Source: Paraburkholderia sp. | Lineage (GTDB): Bacteria > Pseudomonadota > Gammaproteobacteria > Burkholderiales > Burkholderiaceae | Length of the DNA: 64,000 nt | Reading direction: 5' to 3' | Assembly: GCF_024281035.1 (NCBI RefSeq) | Contig: NZ_JAMXLH010000025.1 | Location: 1-64,000 of the forward strand | In this document: positions 17,543 through 25,509 of the stretch, one piece after another | Position numbering within the stretch: position 1 is the first letter of the stretch | How the letters are laid out: the number at the start of each line of letters is the position of its first letter | Translations under genes and position numbers: made by a program | Notes under the pieces: model-generated | The model's database searches: none | What the model saw: the letters and a program-made list of their open reading frames with translations, nothing else | What the model was told of the DNA's origin: nothing

Positions 17543-18790
17543 TCAACGACGGACGCGGTGCGCGATTTCGGCCTGCGCTTCCTGCAACGCCGTGTGGATG
17601 TCCTCGCCGTTGTCGACCACCTTGTCGAGCGCGGAGTGGACGGCCTCTTCGGCCACCTGGTCATACTTGTTGCGTTCGATCGACGGGATGTGCGATGCGG
17701 CGTCGCGCCAGATCAGACGCGCCTTTTCGCCGCCGAGGAACGCCACGGGCTGGGCGAAGAAGTCGGACGACTGCGCGGACAGAAGCGCCGGGAACGCGTC
17801 GATCGACTGGAACGAATCGAGCTGGACATCCTGGCGGGTCGTCAGGAACTTGATGAATTCCCACGACAGTTCCTTCTGCGTGGCCTTCACGGGAATCGCC
17901 CAGAAGGTGCCGCCAAACGATGCGTACGCACCGTTCGGCAGGTTCGTGGCGCGCCACAGGCCCTTCGTGTCCGGTGCGAGCCAGCTCGACAGGTGGCCGC
18001 CGAGCCACGCGCCCATCATCTGCGTCGAGATCGTGCCGCGCTTGAAACCCTCGGCCCACTCGTTCGACCACGGCGTGATCTTCGCGTCGAGACCCAGATC
18101 GCGCGTCTTCTTCGCCAGTTCGAAAGCCTTCACGAAACGCGGCGAGGTGACGACCGGATTGCCCTTCTTGTCGAAATACACGCCCTCGCCTTCCTTCAGG
18201 TCGGCGCGGATATAGATGTCTTCGATGTCGCGCGCCGAGGCGAGCAGATAGGCGCCCGTGGCCTTCTTGATCTTCTGGCCGGCAGCCAGATAGGAGTCCC
18301 AGGAACGCGTCAGATCCGCTTCGGTCACACCGGCCTTGTCGAGAATGTCCTTGCGAAAGAACAGCGTGCCGGGGCCGATATCCGCGGGCATGCCGACAAT
18401 CGCGCCATCTTCCGTGGTGGCCTGCGCAAACGTGTAATGGATGAAGTTGTTCTTGAACTGGCCTGCGTTAAAGGGAGGCTTCGCCAGATTCTCGAGACCG
18501 CCGCCCGCTGCAAAGCGGCCGATGTAGCCGACTTCGACAGCCATGACATCCGGCAAGTCCGAACCCGTTGCGAGCGCAGTCGTCATGGCGTTGTGGTGAT
18601 CGCTGATCGCGAGCGCCGACACCTTGACGTCGACATCCGGGTGGAGCTTCTTCCACTCCGGCAGCACGTCCTTGATTTCCTGATCGAGCTTCGGAAAGAC
18701 CGCAACATGCAACGTGGTGTTGGCGAAGGCGCTTGTCGCCGCCAACCCGAGCACGGCGGAAGTGGCAAGCACCGAAAGGCGATATTTCAT
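17543..18790 (-). CDS. Sugar ABC transporter substrate-binding protein
   Basis: Predicted 415-aa periplasmic binding protein of the extracellular solute-binding family 1. Signal peptide about 1-23 ending SAFAN. The mature part begins TTLHVAVFPKLDQEIKDV and keeps the usual SBP1 layout, with a central PADIGPGTLFFRKDIL segment. GGAG lies 7 nt before the ATG at 18790. First gene of the beta-glucoside operon, directly downstream of the palindromic operator. It captures the sugar for the two permeases; the identity of the ligand is inferred from the GH1 enzyme. Confidence 0.9.
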   Translation of the reverse strand: MKYRLSVLATSAVLGLAATSAFANTTLHVAVFPKLDQEIKDVLPEWKKLHPDVDVKVSALAISDHHNAMTTALATGSDLPDVMAVEVGYIGRFAAGGGLENLAKPPFNAGQFKNNFIHYTFAQATTEDGAIVGMPADIGPGTLFFRKDILDKAGVTEADLTRSWDSYLAAGQKIKKATGAYLLASARDIEDIYIRADLKEGEGVYFDKKGNPVVTSPRFVKAFELAKKTRDLGLDAKITPWSNEWAEGFKRGTISTQMMGAWLGGHLSSWLAPDTKGLWRATNLPNGAYASFGGTFWAIPVKATQKELSWEFIKFLTTRQDVQLDSFQSIDAFPALLSAQSSDFFAQPVAFLGGEKARLIWRDAASHIPSIERNKYDQVAEEAVHSALDKVVDNGEDIHTALQEAQAEIAHRVRR

Positions 18791-18842
18791 TGACTGTCTC
18801 CTGTTCCTGTCTCGTTGACGATTACTTCTTTTCGAATACATC

Positions 18843-18866
18843 TTTTATGAAAGCGCTTTCATAAAA
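18843..18866. promoter_or_regulatory. 24-bp perfect palindromic operator for the LacI-family regulator
   Basis: The half-site TTTTATGAAAGC (18843-18854) is repeated as its exact inverse (18855-18866). The centre GAAAGCGCTTTC is the standard LacI/GalR-type operator core with a central CG. It lies 52 bp before the binding-protein ATG, where it would block the operon promoter until inducer binds. Confidence 0.88.
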
Positions 18867-18912
18867 TGGCGGCTTTCGGCCATGGCGGGCTTGCCGCCGC
18901 AAACAACCAGAA

Positions 18913-19983
18913 TCAGCTGGTGAAATCTACGATGGGTTCGACACGGCCTGGTGCACACGTGGTTTCCCGCACGATCAGGCTCAGCGGGAAGGCACTCAGG
19001 GTCACGGGTTCTTTGCGAATCAGCCGCACGATTGCCCCGGCGGCTTGCCGGCCGATGTCGTAAATCGGCTGGCGCACGGTGGTGAGCGGCGGCGTAGCGT
19101 ACTGCGAGGTCGGCACATCGTCGAATCCGACGATCGATATGTCTTCAGGCACACGCAGGCCGCGCCGATGAAGAACGAGGCGCGCTCCGTAAGCGGTCTG
19201 GTCGTTCGCGCAGAACACCGCGGTGAAACCGACGCCACGTTCGAACAGGCGCTCCATGGCGGCGACGCCGCCCGCTTCGAGAAAATCGCCCTGCTCGACG
19301 CGAATGGCGTCGAAACCGATGCCGGCTTCCTCGAGCGCCATGCGGTAGCCGACCAGTCGTTCGAGCGCGTCGGTATGGCTCGTCGGTCCCGCGATGAAAG
19401 CGATCTTGCGATGCCCCTCGGCAATCAGATGCCGCGTTGCATCAAACGCGCCCTGCACGTTGTCGATCGGAAAACCCGCCAGCGTCGGGCCGTCCTCGAG
19501 CGAGCGCCCGAGCACGACAATCGGCGTTTGTCGGGAGAATTCCTCGAGGCGGCTTTCGTCGAGCTGCCCGTGCAGGATGATGATGCCGTCGACGCGCCGG
19601 GCGATGAACTGCTCGATGCGCGAGCACTCTTCCGTCACGTTCCAGCGGCTGCTGACGAAGACCGGCGTGAACCCCGGCTCGTACAGCGCATCTTCGATAC
19701 CGCGAAGCCACTCGGCGTAGAACGGGCTCGCGATCGTTTGCGTGAGCACGCCGATGGTGTTGGTCTTGCCGCTCGCGAGACTGCGCGCGAGCACGTTCGG
19801 CCGGTAATTGAACTGTGCGATCGCCTGCTCGACAGCCTCCCGCTTCGCGGGCGACACGCGCACCGTGCCGTTCAGGATGCGTGACACGGTGCTGGGCGAA
19901 ACGCCCGCCACACGCGCGATTTCTTCGAGCGTGACGCTGGGCGAGGTGGGTTCGGTAGTAGCCATGGTCGAAAGATTACTCAT
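18913..19983 (-). CDS. LacI-family repressor of the beta-glucoside operon
   Basis: Predicted 356-aa regulator. The N-terminal helix-turn-helix plus hinge is clear (VTLEEIARVAGVSPSTVSRI about 17-36, then the hinge up to NVLARSLASG); the remainder is a periplasmic-binding-protein-like inducer domain. Start at 19983 is preferred, with ATG at 19965 as alternative; neither has a strong ribosome-binding site. The palindrome at 19986-19999 directly abuts the first start, so binding there would occlude translation initiation and transcription. Gene and targets are on one strand, operator in between. Confidence 0.88.
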   Translation of the reverse strand: MSNLSTMATTEPTSPSVTLEEIARVAGVSPSTVSRILNGTVRVSPAKREAVEQAIAQFNYRPNVLARSLASGKTNTIGVLTQTIASPFYAEWLRGIEDALYEPGFTPVFVSSRWNVTEECSRIEQFIARRVDGIIILHGQLDESRLEEFSRQTPIVVLGRSLEDGPTLAGFPIDNVQGAFDATRHLIAEGHRKIAFIAGPTSHTDALERLVGYRMALEEAGIGFDAIRVEQGDFLEAGGVAAMERLFERGVGFTAVFCANDQTAYGARLVLHRRGLRVPEDISIVGFDDVPTSQYATPPLTTVRQPIYDIGRQAAGAIVRLIRKEPVTLSAFPLSLIVRETTCAPGRVEPIVDFTS

Positions 19984-19985
19984 CG

Positions 19986-19999
19986 TGAAAGCGCTTTCA
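19986..19999. promoter_or_regulatory. Second LacI-type operator, autoregulatory
   Basis: TGAAAGCGCTTTCA, a 14-bp perfect palindrome with the same core as the operator at 18843-18866, begins 3 bp upstream of the regulator start codon. Confidence 0.78.
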
Positions 20000-20206
20000 A
20001 ACCGGGGGAAACCCGTAGAGCAGGCGTAAAGTTTGACGCCATCACGTAGAGGGGGAAGCCGCACGGGTTTTGCGCCGTGAAGCGCGCAGAAAGGCACGAT
20101 CGTGCGCGACGGCTTGCGGCGCGCACGATTTATTGCCTGCTGCCTTGAGTTAGCAGCAGGCGATTTCAAGCGGTTTTAGACGGACTCGGGTGGCCTCACC
20201 GTGGCT

Positions 20207-21094
20207 TCAAGCAGCGGCCAATGTCACAGGCAGGTGATTCTGCAAATACGCTTCGAATTCGTCCCGCACCTCCGGGTGGCGCAACGCAAACTCCACCGTG
20301 GCCTTTAGATAACCGAGTTTGCTGCCGCAGTCGAAACGCGTGCCGGTATAGCGATACGCAAGCACCTGCTCATCGGTGAGCAGCGACTGCAGCGCGTCGG
20401 TCAGTTGCAATTCGCCGCCCGCGCCGGGCTTGAGCGCACGCAGATGATCGAAGATCGTGGGCATCAGCACGTAGCGCCCCACCACGCCGAGATTCGACGG
20501 CGCAACTTCGGGCACGGGCTTTTCGACGATGCCTGAAAGCTTGAACACGTCTTCCTCCCACTCGCGTCCGTCGACAACGCCATAAGAGGCACTGTTCTCG
20601 CGCGCAATCGTTTCGACGCCCACAACCGAGCTGTGATAGTGGTTGAACACGTTCACGAGCTGCTTCATGACCGGCGTGGGACTGTAGAGCAGATCGTCGG
20701 CGAGAATCACGGCGAACGGGCCGTCACCCACGAGTTTTTCGGCGCACAGCACCGCGTGACCAAGCCCGAGCGCCTCGGCCTGGCGAACGTAGAAGCAGTC
20801 CACATTGCCCGGCTTGATGCTGCGAACGAGATCGAGCAGCTTGTCCTTGCGGCGCGCTTCGAGTTCGGCCTCGATCTCGTACGACTTGTCGAAGTGATCC
20901 TCGATCGCCCGCTTGCTGCGGCCGGTCACGAAGATCATCTCCGTGATACCCGCGGCGATCGCCTCCTCCACTGCGTACTGGATCAGTGGCTTGTCGACGA
21001 TCGGCAGCATTTCCTTGGGGCTGGCCTTGGTCGCGGGCAGAAAGCGCGTACCGAGACCCGCAACAGGAAATACCGCTTTGGTAACTTTGAGCAT
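20207..21094 (-). CDS. galU: UTP-glucose-1-phosphate uridylyltransferase (GalU; BceT-like)
   Basis: Predicted 295-aa nucleotidyltransferase making UDP-glucose from UTP and glucose-1-phosphate. The nucleotide loop GLGTRFLPATKASPKEM (13-29) and DKPLIQYAVEEA are diagnostic, with VEKP and the RFDCGSKLGYLKA segment near the end. Start at 21094 with GGGA nine bases upstream; ATG at 21103 is possible. UDP-glucose feeds BceB directly and BceC for glucuronic acid. Such a gene is part of the second cepacian cluster (bceT), and its place at the edge of this locus fits. Confidence 0.92.
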   Translation of the reverse strand: MLKVTKAVFPVAGLGTRFLPATKASPKEMLPIVDKPLIQYAVEEAIAAGITEMIFVTGRSKRAIEDHFDKSYEIEAELEARRKDKLLDLVRSIKPGNVDCFYVRQAEALGLGHAVLCAEKLVGDGPFAVILADDLLYSPTPVMKQLVNVFNHYHSSVVGVETIARENSASYGVVDGREWEEDVFKLSGIVEKPVPEVAPSNLGVVGRYVLMPTIFDHLRALKPGAGGELQLTDALQSLLTDEQVLAYRYTGTRFDCGSKLGYLKATVEFALRHPEVRDEFEAYLQNHLPVTLAAA

Positions 21095-21397
21095 GGTGTT
21101 CATTCCCAGATCGATCGTTTGAATAACGGCCTCGCAGCAAGGCAAGCCCGGCGTCCCCGGTGATTGTGTTGGCGCAGCAATTTTTATATTGAAGGGTTCG
21201 GCTCCGTGCCGTTATCGGTCATAACGGGCGCACACGGAATTCGAGAAAGTGAGTTCAACTGGTTCAGCGGAAATTATTTCCATGATTGCCGGATAATCGG
21301 CACCAATTTCCCGCTCCAATCAGACGCGGATTGAAACGCATTCGGATAACCAGCCAGCGGACTGGCGCGCGTCAGGTCGAATGTTGAAGCAGCGAGT
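21095..21397. other. Intergenic region upstream of galU
   Basis: About 300 bases, moderately AT-rich around 21180-21310, presumably holding the galU promoter. No further gene or strong hairpin with a T run was found. Confidence 0.4.
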
Positions 21398-21547
21398 CTA
21401 CTCGACATCGTCGATAGTGGGCAATTTGCCCGAGCGCGCGCGAACGCGGCGAATAGGCTCGTTTCTGAGGGCCTCGCGATAGGCAGATACCGCGACGAGT
21501 ATCAACAGTACGGCAACGCCAGCCAGCAAATGCAGATTCAGATTCAT
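21398..21547 (-). CDS. Small single-span membrane protein (49 aa), unknown
   Basis: ATG at 21547-21545 with a strong AGGAG six bases upstream (21558-21554) and TAG at 21400-21398. The 49-residue product starts MNLNLHLLAGVAVLLILVAV, a single membrane anchor (about 6-20), followed by a basic juxtamembrane segment (RNEPIRRVRARSGK) and an acidic end (TIDDVE). Type N-out/C-in topology is expected from the positive charges. It lies between galU and an acyltransferase gene, inside the exopolysaccharide locus. I do not recognise it; a helper for envelope enzymes is only a guess. Confidence 0.6.
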   Translation of the reverse strand: MNLNLHLLAGVAVLLILVAVSAYREALRNEPIRRVRARSGKLPTIDDVE

Positions 21548-21774
21548 CGAAATCTCCTGCGACCATAGACCAAAAAACAGATGCTTCTAAGCTAGCACCA
21601 CAAATTCCACAAATAAACTCGTTTACCCCAATATCGATTTATTTATGAATTTCTCCCTTTCCGAGCGGCATTTCGAATCGTGGCGCCCGAATACATTTTG
21701 AAAATCTTTCGCATACTTTCGGTGCGCGGCGATCCCTATGATCGCGAGGTAACCTGACCGAAAACTGCACACTG

Positions 21775-22947
21775 ATGAGCGATCCCGCACTCGATACTGT
21801 TCTGCCACGAGCATCTTCCGTACCCGCCGCGCCCGCGCGTTCCGCCGCCGGTGCGCTGGCGGGCGAGCACGCAATCGAAGCGCTGCGCGGTTTCGCCGCC
21901 CTGCTCGTCGCGTATTTCCACTGCCGCCAGGTCACGTGGATCGGCATGGGCGCGTTCCATGCGTCCCACGCGAGCCTCGCCAATCCCGGCACGATTGCCG
22001 CCTGGCTCACGCTGCCGGTCGCATGGGGATCGGCGGGCGTGCCGATTTTCTTCGTCATCAGCGGCTATTGCATCCATCGCAGCGGCGCCGCAAAGCTCGC
22101 CGCGAACCCGGATTTCCAGCTCGACGCGCGGCAGTTCTGGCTGCGTCGTTTCGTGCGCATCTATCCGGTGCTGCTCGCGGCGCTGTTGCTGACGTTCGCG
22201 GCCGATTCGATCAGCCTGACGCTCGCGCCGGTCAGCCACAAGATTCTCGACATCGGGCCGCGCGCATTTTTCGTCAATCTGTTTTCGCTGCAAGGCGTGG
22301 CGGGCAAGACGTACGGCTCCAACGGCGCGTTGTGGACGCTCTCGCTCGAAGTGCAGTTCTATCTGCTTTACCCGCTCGTTTTCGCGCTGCGCCGCCGCCT
22401 GGGTCTCGGCACCGTCGTCGCGGCCATTGCCGCCCTCAACGTCGTATCGGCGCTCACGCTCCAGCGGCACGACCTGATCTTTTTCACGTCGTACTGGTTT
22501 TCGTGGATTCTCGGCGTATGGGTGGCCGAAGCGCGTGTGCGTGGGTCAAGCGGGTTTGCGTTCGCCGGGTTTGCGTTCACCTACCCTGCCGCTGCGTTGT
22601 TCGCGGTGGCTGGCTGCGTCGCGTTTCACTTCGGGCAGTACGGCGCATTCCAGCTTTGGGCCATTGCCTTCGCGTGCTACCTCGTAAAGGCGCTGTCGCG
22701 ACCCGCTGCGACGGGTGGTATGTTGACGTCGGTGTTCGCGAAGATCGGCGATTTCAGCTACTCGCTCTATTTGATCCACCTGCCGCTTTTCGTGCTGCTC
22801 GCCTCGCTGCTGTATCGCTCGGCATTGCAGCCGTCCATCTGGCCGTCGTTCGGCTTCACGCTGGCGGTGTTGCCGGTGGCCTGGCTCTTCTATCGTCTCT
22901 TCGAACGTCCCGCGCTGAACGTCACGAACCGGCTTCGGCGTCGTTAA
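21775..22947 (+). CDS. bceS: Acyltransferase 3 family membrane protein (BceS-like)
   Basis: Predicted 390-aa O-acyltransferase with about ten membrane spans. The family motif appears as EALRGFAALLVAYFHCR (residues about 34-50, with the catalytic-type His), followed by FFVISGYCIHR; the C-terminal SYSLYLIHLPLF is also typical. It would put O-acetyl groups on exopolysaccharide sugars. The second cepacian cluster carries three acyltransferases (bceO, bceS, bceU); bceS is chosen from its place beside the double glycosyltransferase and galU, so the letter is less certain than the function. Confidence 0.78.
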   Translation: MSDPALDTVLPRASSVPAAPARSAAGALAGEHAIEALRGFAALLVAYFHCRQVTWIGMGAFHASHASLANPGTIAAWLTLPVAWGSAGVPIFFVISGYCIHRSGAAKLAANPDFQLDARQFWLRRFVRIYPVLLAALLLTFAADSISLTLAPVSHKILDIGPRAFFVNLFSLQGVAGKTYGSNGALWTLSLEVQFYLLYPLVFALRRRLGLGTVVAAIAALNVVSALTLQRHDLIFFTSYWFSWILGVWVAEARVRGSSGFAFAGFAFTYPAAALFAVAGCVAFHFGQYGAFQLWAIAFACYLVKALSRPAATGGMLTSVFAKIGDFSYSLYLIHLPLFVLLASLLYRSALQPSIWPSFGFTLAVLPVAWLFYRLFERPALNVTNRLRRR

Positions 22948-22974
22948 AAGCGCGGTAAAACTGCGGTAAAGGCG

Positions 22975-23003
22975 GCCGGTAAAAGCGATCCGCTTTTACC
23001 GGC
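22975..23003. terminator. Hairpin between convergent bceS and bceR
   Basis: GCCGGTAAAAGCG (22975-22987) pairs exactly with 22991-23003 around a 3-nt loop: a 13-bp stem that includes the bceR stop codon. No T run follows on either strand, so termination is only suggested by position between converging genes. GCGGTAAA-like units repeat just upstream. Confidence 0.45.
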
Positions 23004-25509
23004 GACGCGTAGCAACTTCCTTCAGCACCCGTTCCACGGCCTCGACGTACTGCACCTTCCCGAAGCGCGCACGCGCACGCGCCAGTCCCTGTGCAACGAG
23101 ACGTGCGCGCAATGCCGGGTCGTCGTGCAGCGAAGCAAGCGTGGCGGCCAGCTCACCGGCGTCGCCAGGCGTGCACAGCAGTCCGCTCTCGCCGTGCTCG
23201 ACAATTTCGGTCACGCCGCCGTCGCGCGAAGCCACGACCGGGCGCTCCGCCAGCATGCCTTCCACGACGACGCGGCCGAACGGCTCGGGCGTGATCGACG
23301 TGTGCGCGATGACATCGACGGCACGCATGCAGGCTGCAATGTCGTGGCGAAAGCCGAGAAAGTGCACACGCCCGGACAGGTCATGCGCGTCGACAAACGC
23401 GCGCAGTTCCGCCGCATAAGCGTCTTCGCCGAACAGCGGCGCGCCCACCAGCACCGCGTGCATGCGCGCGTCGCGCCGCACCGCTTCGAGCAGGACGTGC
23501 TGCCCCTTCCAGTGCGCGAGACGGCTGAATGCACCGACGAGGAAAGCGTCGGCCGGCAGACCTGTTTGCTCGCGCAACTGTTTTTGCTCCACATCCTTCA
23601 GCGCGATAAACGGCGCTTCATCGACGCCGTTGTGCACGACTTCGATGCGGCGCGCGTCGAACCCGGTGAGCTGCTCGAACGCTTCTGCGGAGGCATGCGA
23701 ATTGGCGATCACCTGCGCGAGGCCATACTTCGCGCACATCTTGATGATCGCGCGCTGCGCACGGCCGAAGTGCGCCTCGCTCACAATATCGCGCAAATGC
23801 CAGACTACGGGCTTGCGTGCGAGCCGCCCGGCCAGCACGCCGATCACCATCGCACGTTGCGTGTTGGCATAAAGCACGTCCGCGTTGCGCGCGCGGCGCC
23901 GCGTCTCACGCACGAGCGATGCGACACCGGCCAGCACGCCGAGCCGCGGCGCCGCGCCGCCGTCACGCCGCACGTTGTGCAGCGCGCCTGAATCGAGCAC
24001 GTCGACGCGCGCGCCAGCGGCGGCTAGCGCTTCGCGAAACGGCCCGTCATTGAACAGCAGCACTTCGATACGCGCGCGCAGCCCCTTCACCACTTCGAGC
24101 AGCGACAGCTCCGCGCCGCCCAGCACGCCGCTCTGGTCGATGGCGAGCACGCGCGGCGCGCGAGCCGCGGCGGCGTCAGCCTGTTCGCCACGCGCGGGCA
24201 CCGCACGCGTGACATCGCGCATCGCAATCTCCGGCACGGCTTGCGCCACGCGCGCGAACAATTGCTCGCGAAACTGCGCGGTCGAAAACCGCATGGCATT
24301 CGCCCGGCAATCCTCGGCGCGAAAACGCCCCGGGTCGCGCTCGAATGCATCGACGGCAGCGATGATCGCCTCGGCACGCTGTTCCGCGAAAAAGAGGCCC
24401 GTGGGCCGCACTCTATCGGACGCGATATCGCGCACCGTTTCCAGTGCGCCGCCCTTGCCGTAAGCGATGACGGGCGTACCGCACGCCTGAGCCTCGACAA
24501 CCGAGATGCCGAAATCCTCCTCTGCTGCGAACACGAATGCCTTCGCGCGCTGCATGCGCTCGCGCAGCACGGCAAACGACTGATAGCCCATGATTTCCAC
24601 GTTCGGCGCGGCCTTCGCGCGCACCTTGCTCATGTCCGGCCCATCGCCGATCACGACGAGCCTGCGTTCCGGCGTACGCGCAAACGCCTCGACAATCAGA
24701 TCGATCTTCTTGTACGGCACGAGCCGCGACGCAGTCAGATAGAAATCTTCCTTCTGCGTTTCGAGTTCGAACGAATCGATATCGACGGGCGGATACACCA
24801 CCTGCGCCTCGCGCTGATACACCTTGCGAATGCGCCGCGCAATGAACTGCGAATTGGCGACGAACTGATCGACGGAATTCGCCGTGCGCACGTCCCAGTT
24901 GCGGATGTAGTGAAGAATGAGCCGCGCCAACGCCGATTTCGGCCCGCGCGTCAGATTCGATTCGTTCAGGTATTGATGCTGAAGGTCCCACGCGTAGCGA
25001 ATCGGCGAGTGGACATAGCTCAGGTGAAACTGGTCCGGGCCGGTCAGCACGCCCTTCGCCACCGCATGACTGCTCGAAATCACCACATCGTAGGCCGACA
25101 CGTCGAGTTGTTCGATGGCGAGCGGCATCAGCGGCAGCCACGTGCGGTATTTCTCGCGTGCGAACGGCAGCTTCTGGATAAACGACGTCGTAACCGGCTT
25201 GCCATGCAGAAACGCACGATCCTTCTCGTCGACAAAATCGACCACGGCAAAGAGATCCGCCTCGGGAAAGCACGCGATGATCTGTTCCAGCACGCGTTCC
25301 GCGCCTGCGTAAGTGACGAGCCAGTCGTGCACGATCGCCACGCGCGGCGCACGCCTGAGCGGCGCTGGCCGCAGTGCGGTCACAGGCGCTGTCGCAGGCG
25401 CTGACACAAGCGCGGCCTCGCCGCGTTTCGTTGGGGGCACCTCGCGCCGGATAGCGGGCGCTGCGACGCTTTCGGACGGCGCCGCTTCGTCAATCAATTC
25501 GTGACTCAT
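22996..25509 (-). CDS. bceR: Double-domain GT4 glycosyltransferase (BceR)
   Basis: Predicted 837-aa cytoplasmic protein with two complete GT4 modules. Module one starts RVAIVHDWLVTYAGAERVLE (about 56-75) and has the donor site EEDFGISVVEA; a short linker follows around 425-450; module two starts RVLAIDQSGVLGGAELSL and has EPFGRVVVEGMLAERPVVAS. Each EX7E-type motif is intact, so two sugar additions are expected. The ATG at 25509 overlaps the bceQ stop by 4 nt (ATGA). The same reading frame runs on upstream to 26838, but that part is antisense-free shadow of bceQ and is excluded. Matches bceR of cepacian cluster II. Confidence 0.85.
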   Translation of the reverse strand: MSHELIDEAAPSESVAAPAIRREVPPTKRGEAALVSAPATAPVTALRPAPLRRAPRVAIVHDWLVTYAGAERVLEQIIACFPEADLFAVVDFVDEKDRAFLHGKPVTTSFIQKLPFAREKYRTWLPLMPLAIEQLDVSAYDVVISSSHAVAKGVLTGPDQFHLSYVHSPIRYAWDLQHQYLNESNLTRGPKSALARLILHYIRNWDVRTANSVDQFVANSQFIARRIRKVYQREAQVVYPPVDIDSFELETQKEDFYLTASRLVPYKKIDLIVEAFARTPERRLVVIGDGPDMSKVRAKAAPNVEIMGYQSFAVLRERMQRAKAFVFAAEEDFGISVVEAQACGTPVIAYGKGGALETVRDIASDRVRPTGLFFAEQRAEAIIAAVDAFERDPGRFRAEDCRANAMRFSTAQFREQLFARVAQAVPEIAMRDVTRAVPARGEQADAAAARAPRVLAIDQSGVLGGAELSLLEVVKGLRARIEVLLFNDGPFREALAAAGARVDVLDSGALHNVRRDGGAAPRLGVLAGVASLVRETRRRARNADVLYANTQRAMVIGVLAGRLARKPVVWHLRDIVSEAHFGRAQRAIIKMCAKYGLAQVIANSHASAEAFEQLTGFDARRIEVVHNGVDEAPFIALKDVEQKQLREQTGLPADAFLVGAFSRLAHWKGQHVLLEAVRRDARMHAVLVGAPLFGEDAYAAELRAFVDAHDLSGRVHFLGFRHDIAACMRAVDVIAHTSITPEPFGRVVVEGMLAERPVVASRDGGVTEIVEHGESGLLCTPGDAGELAATLASLHDDPALRARLVAQGLARARARFGKVQYVEAVERVLKEVATRRR

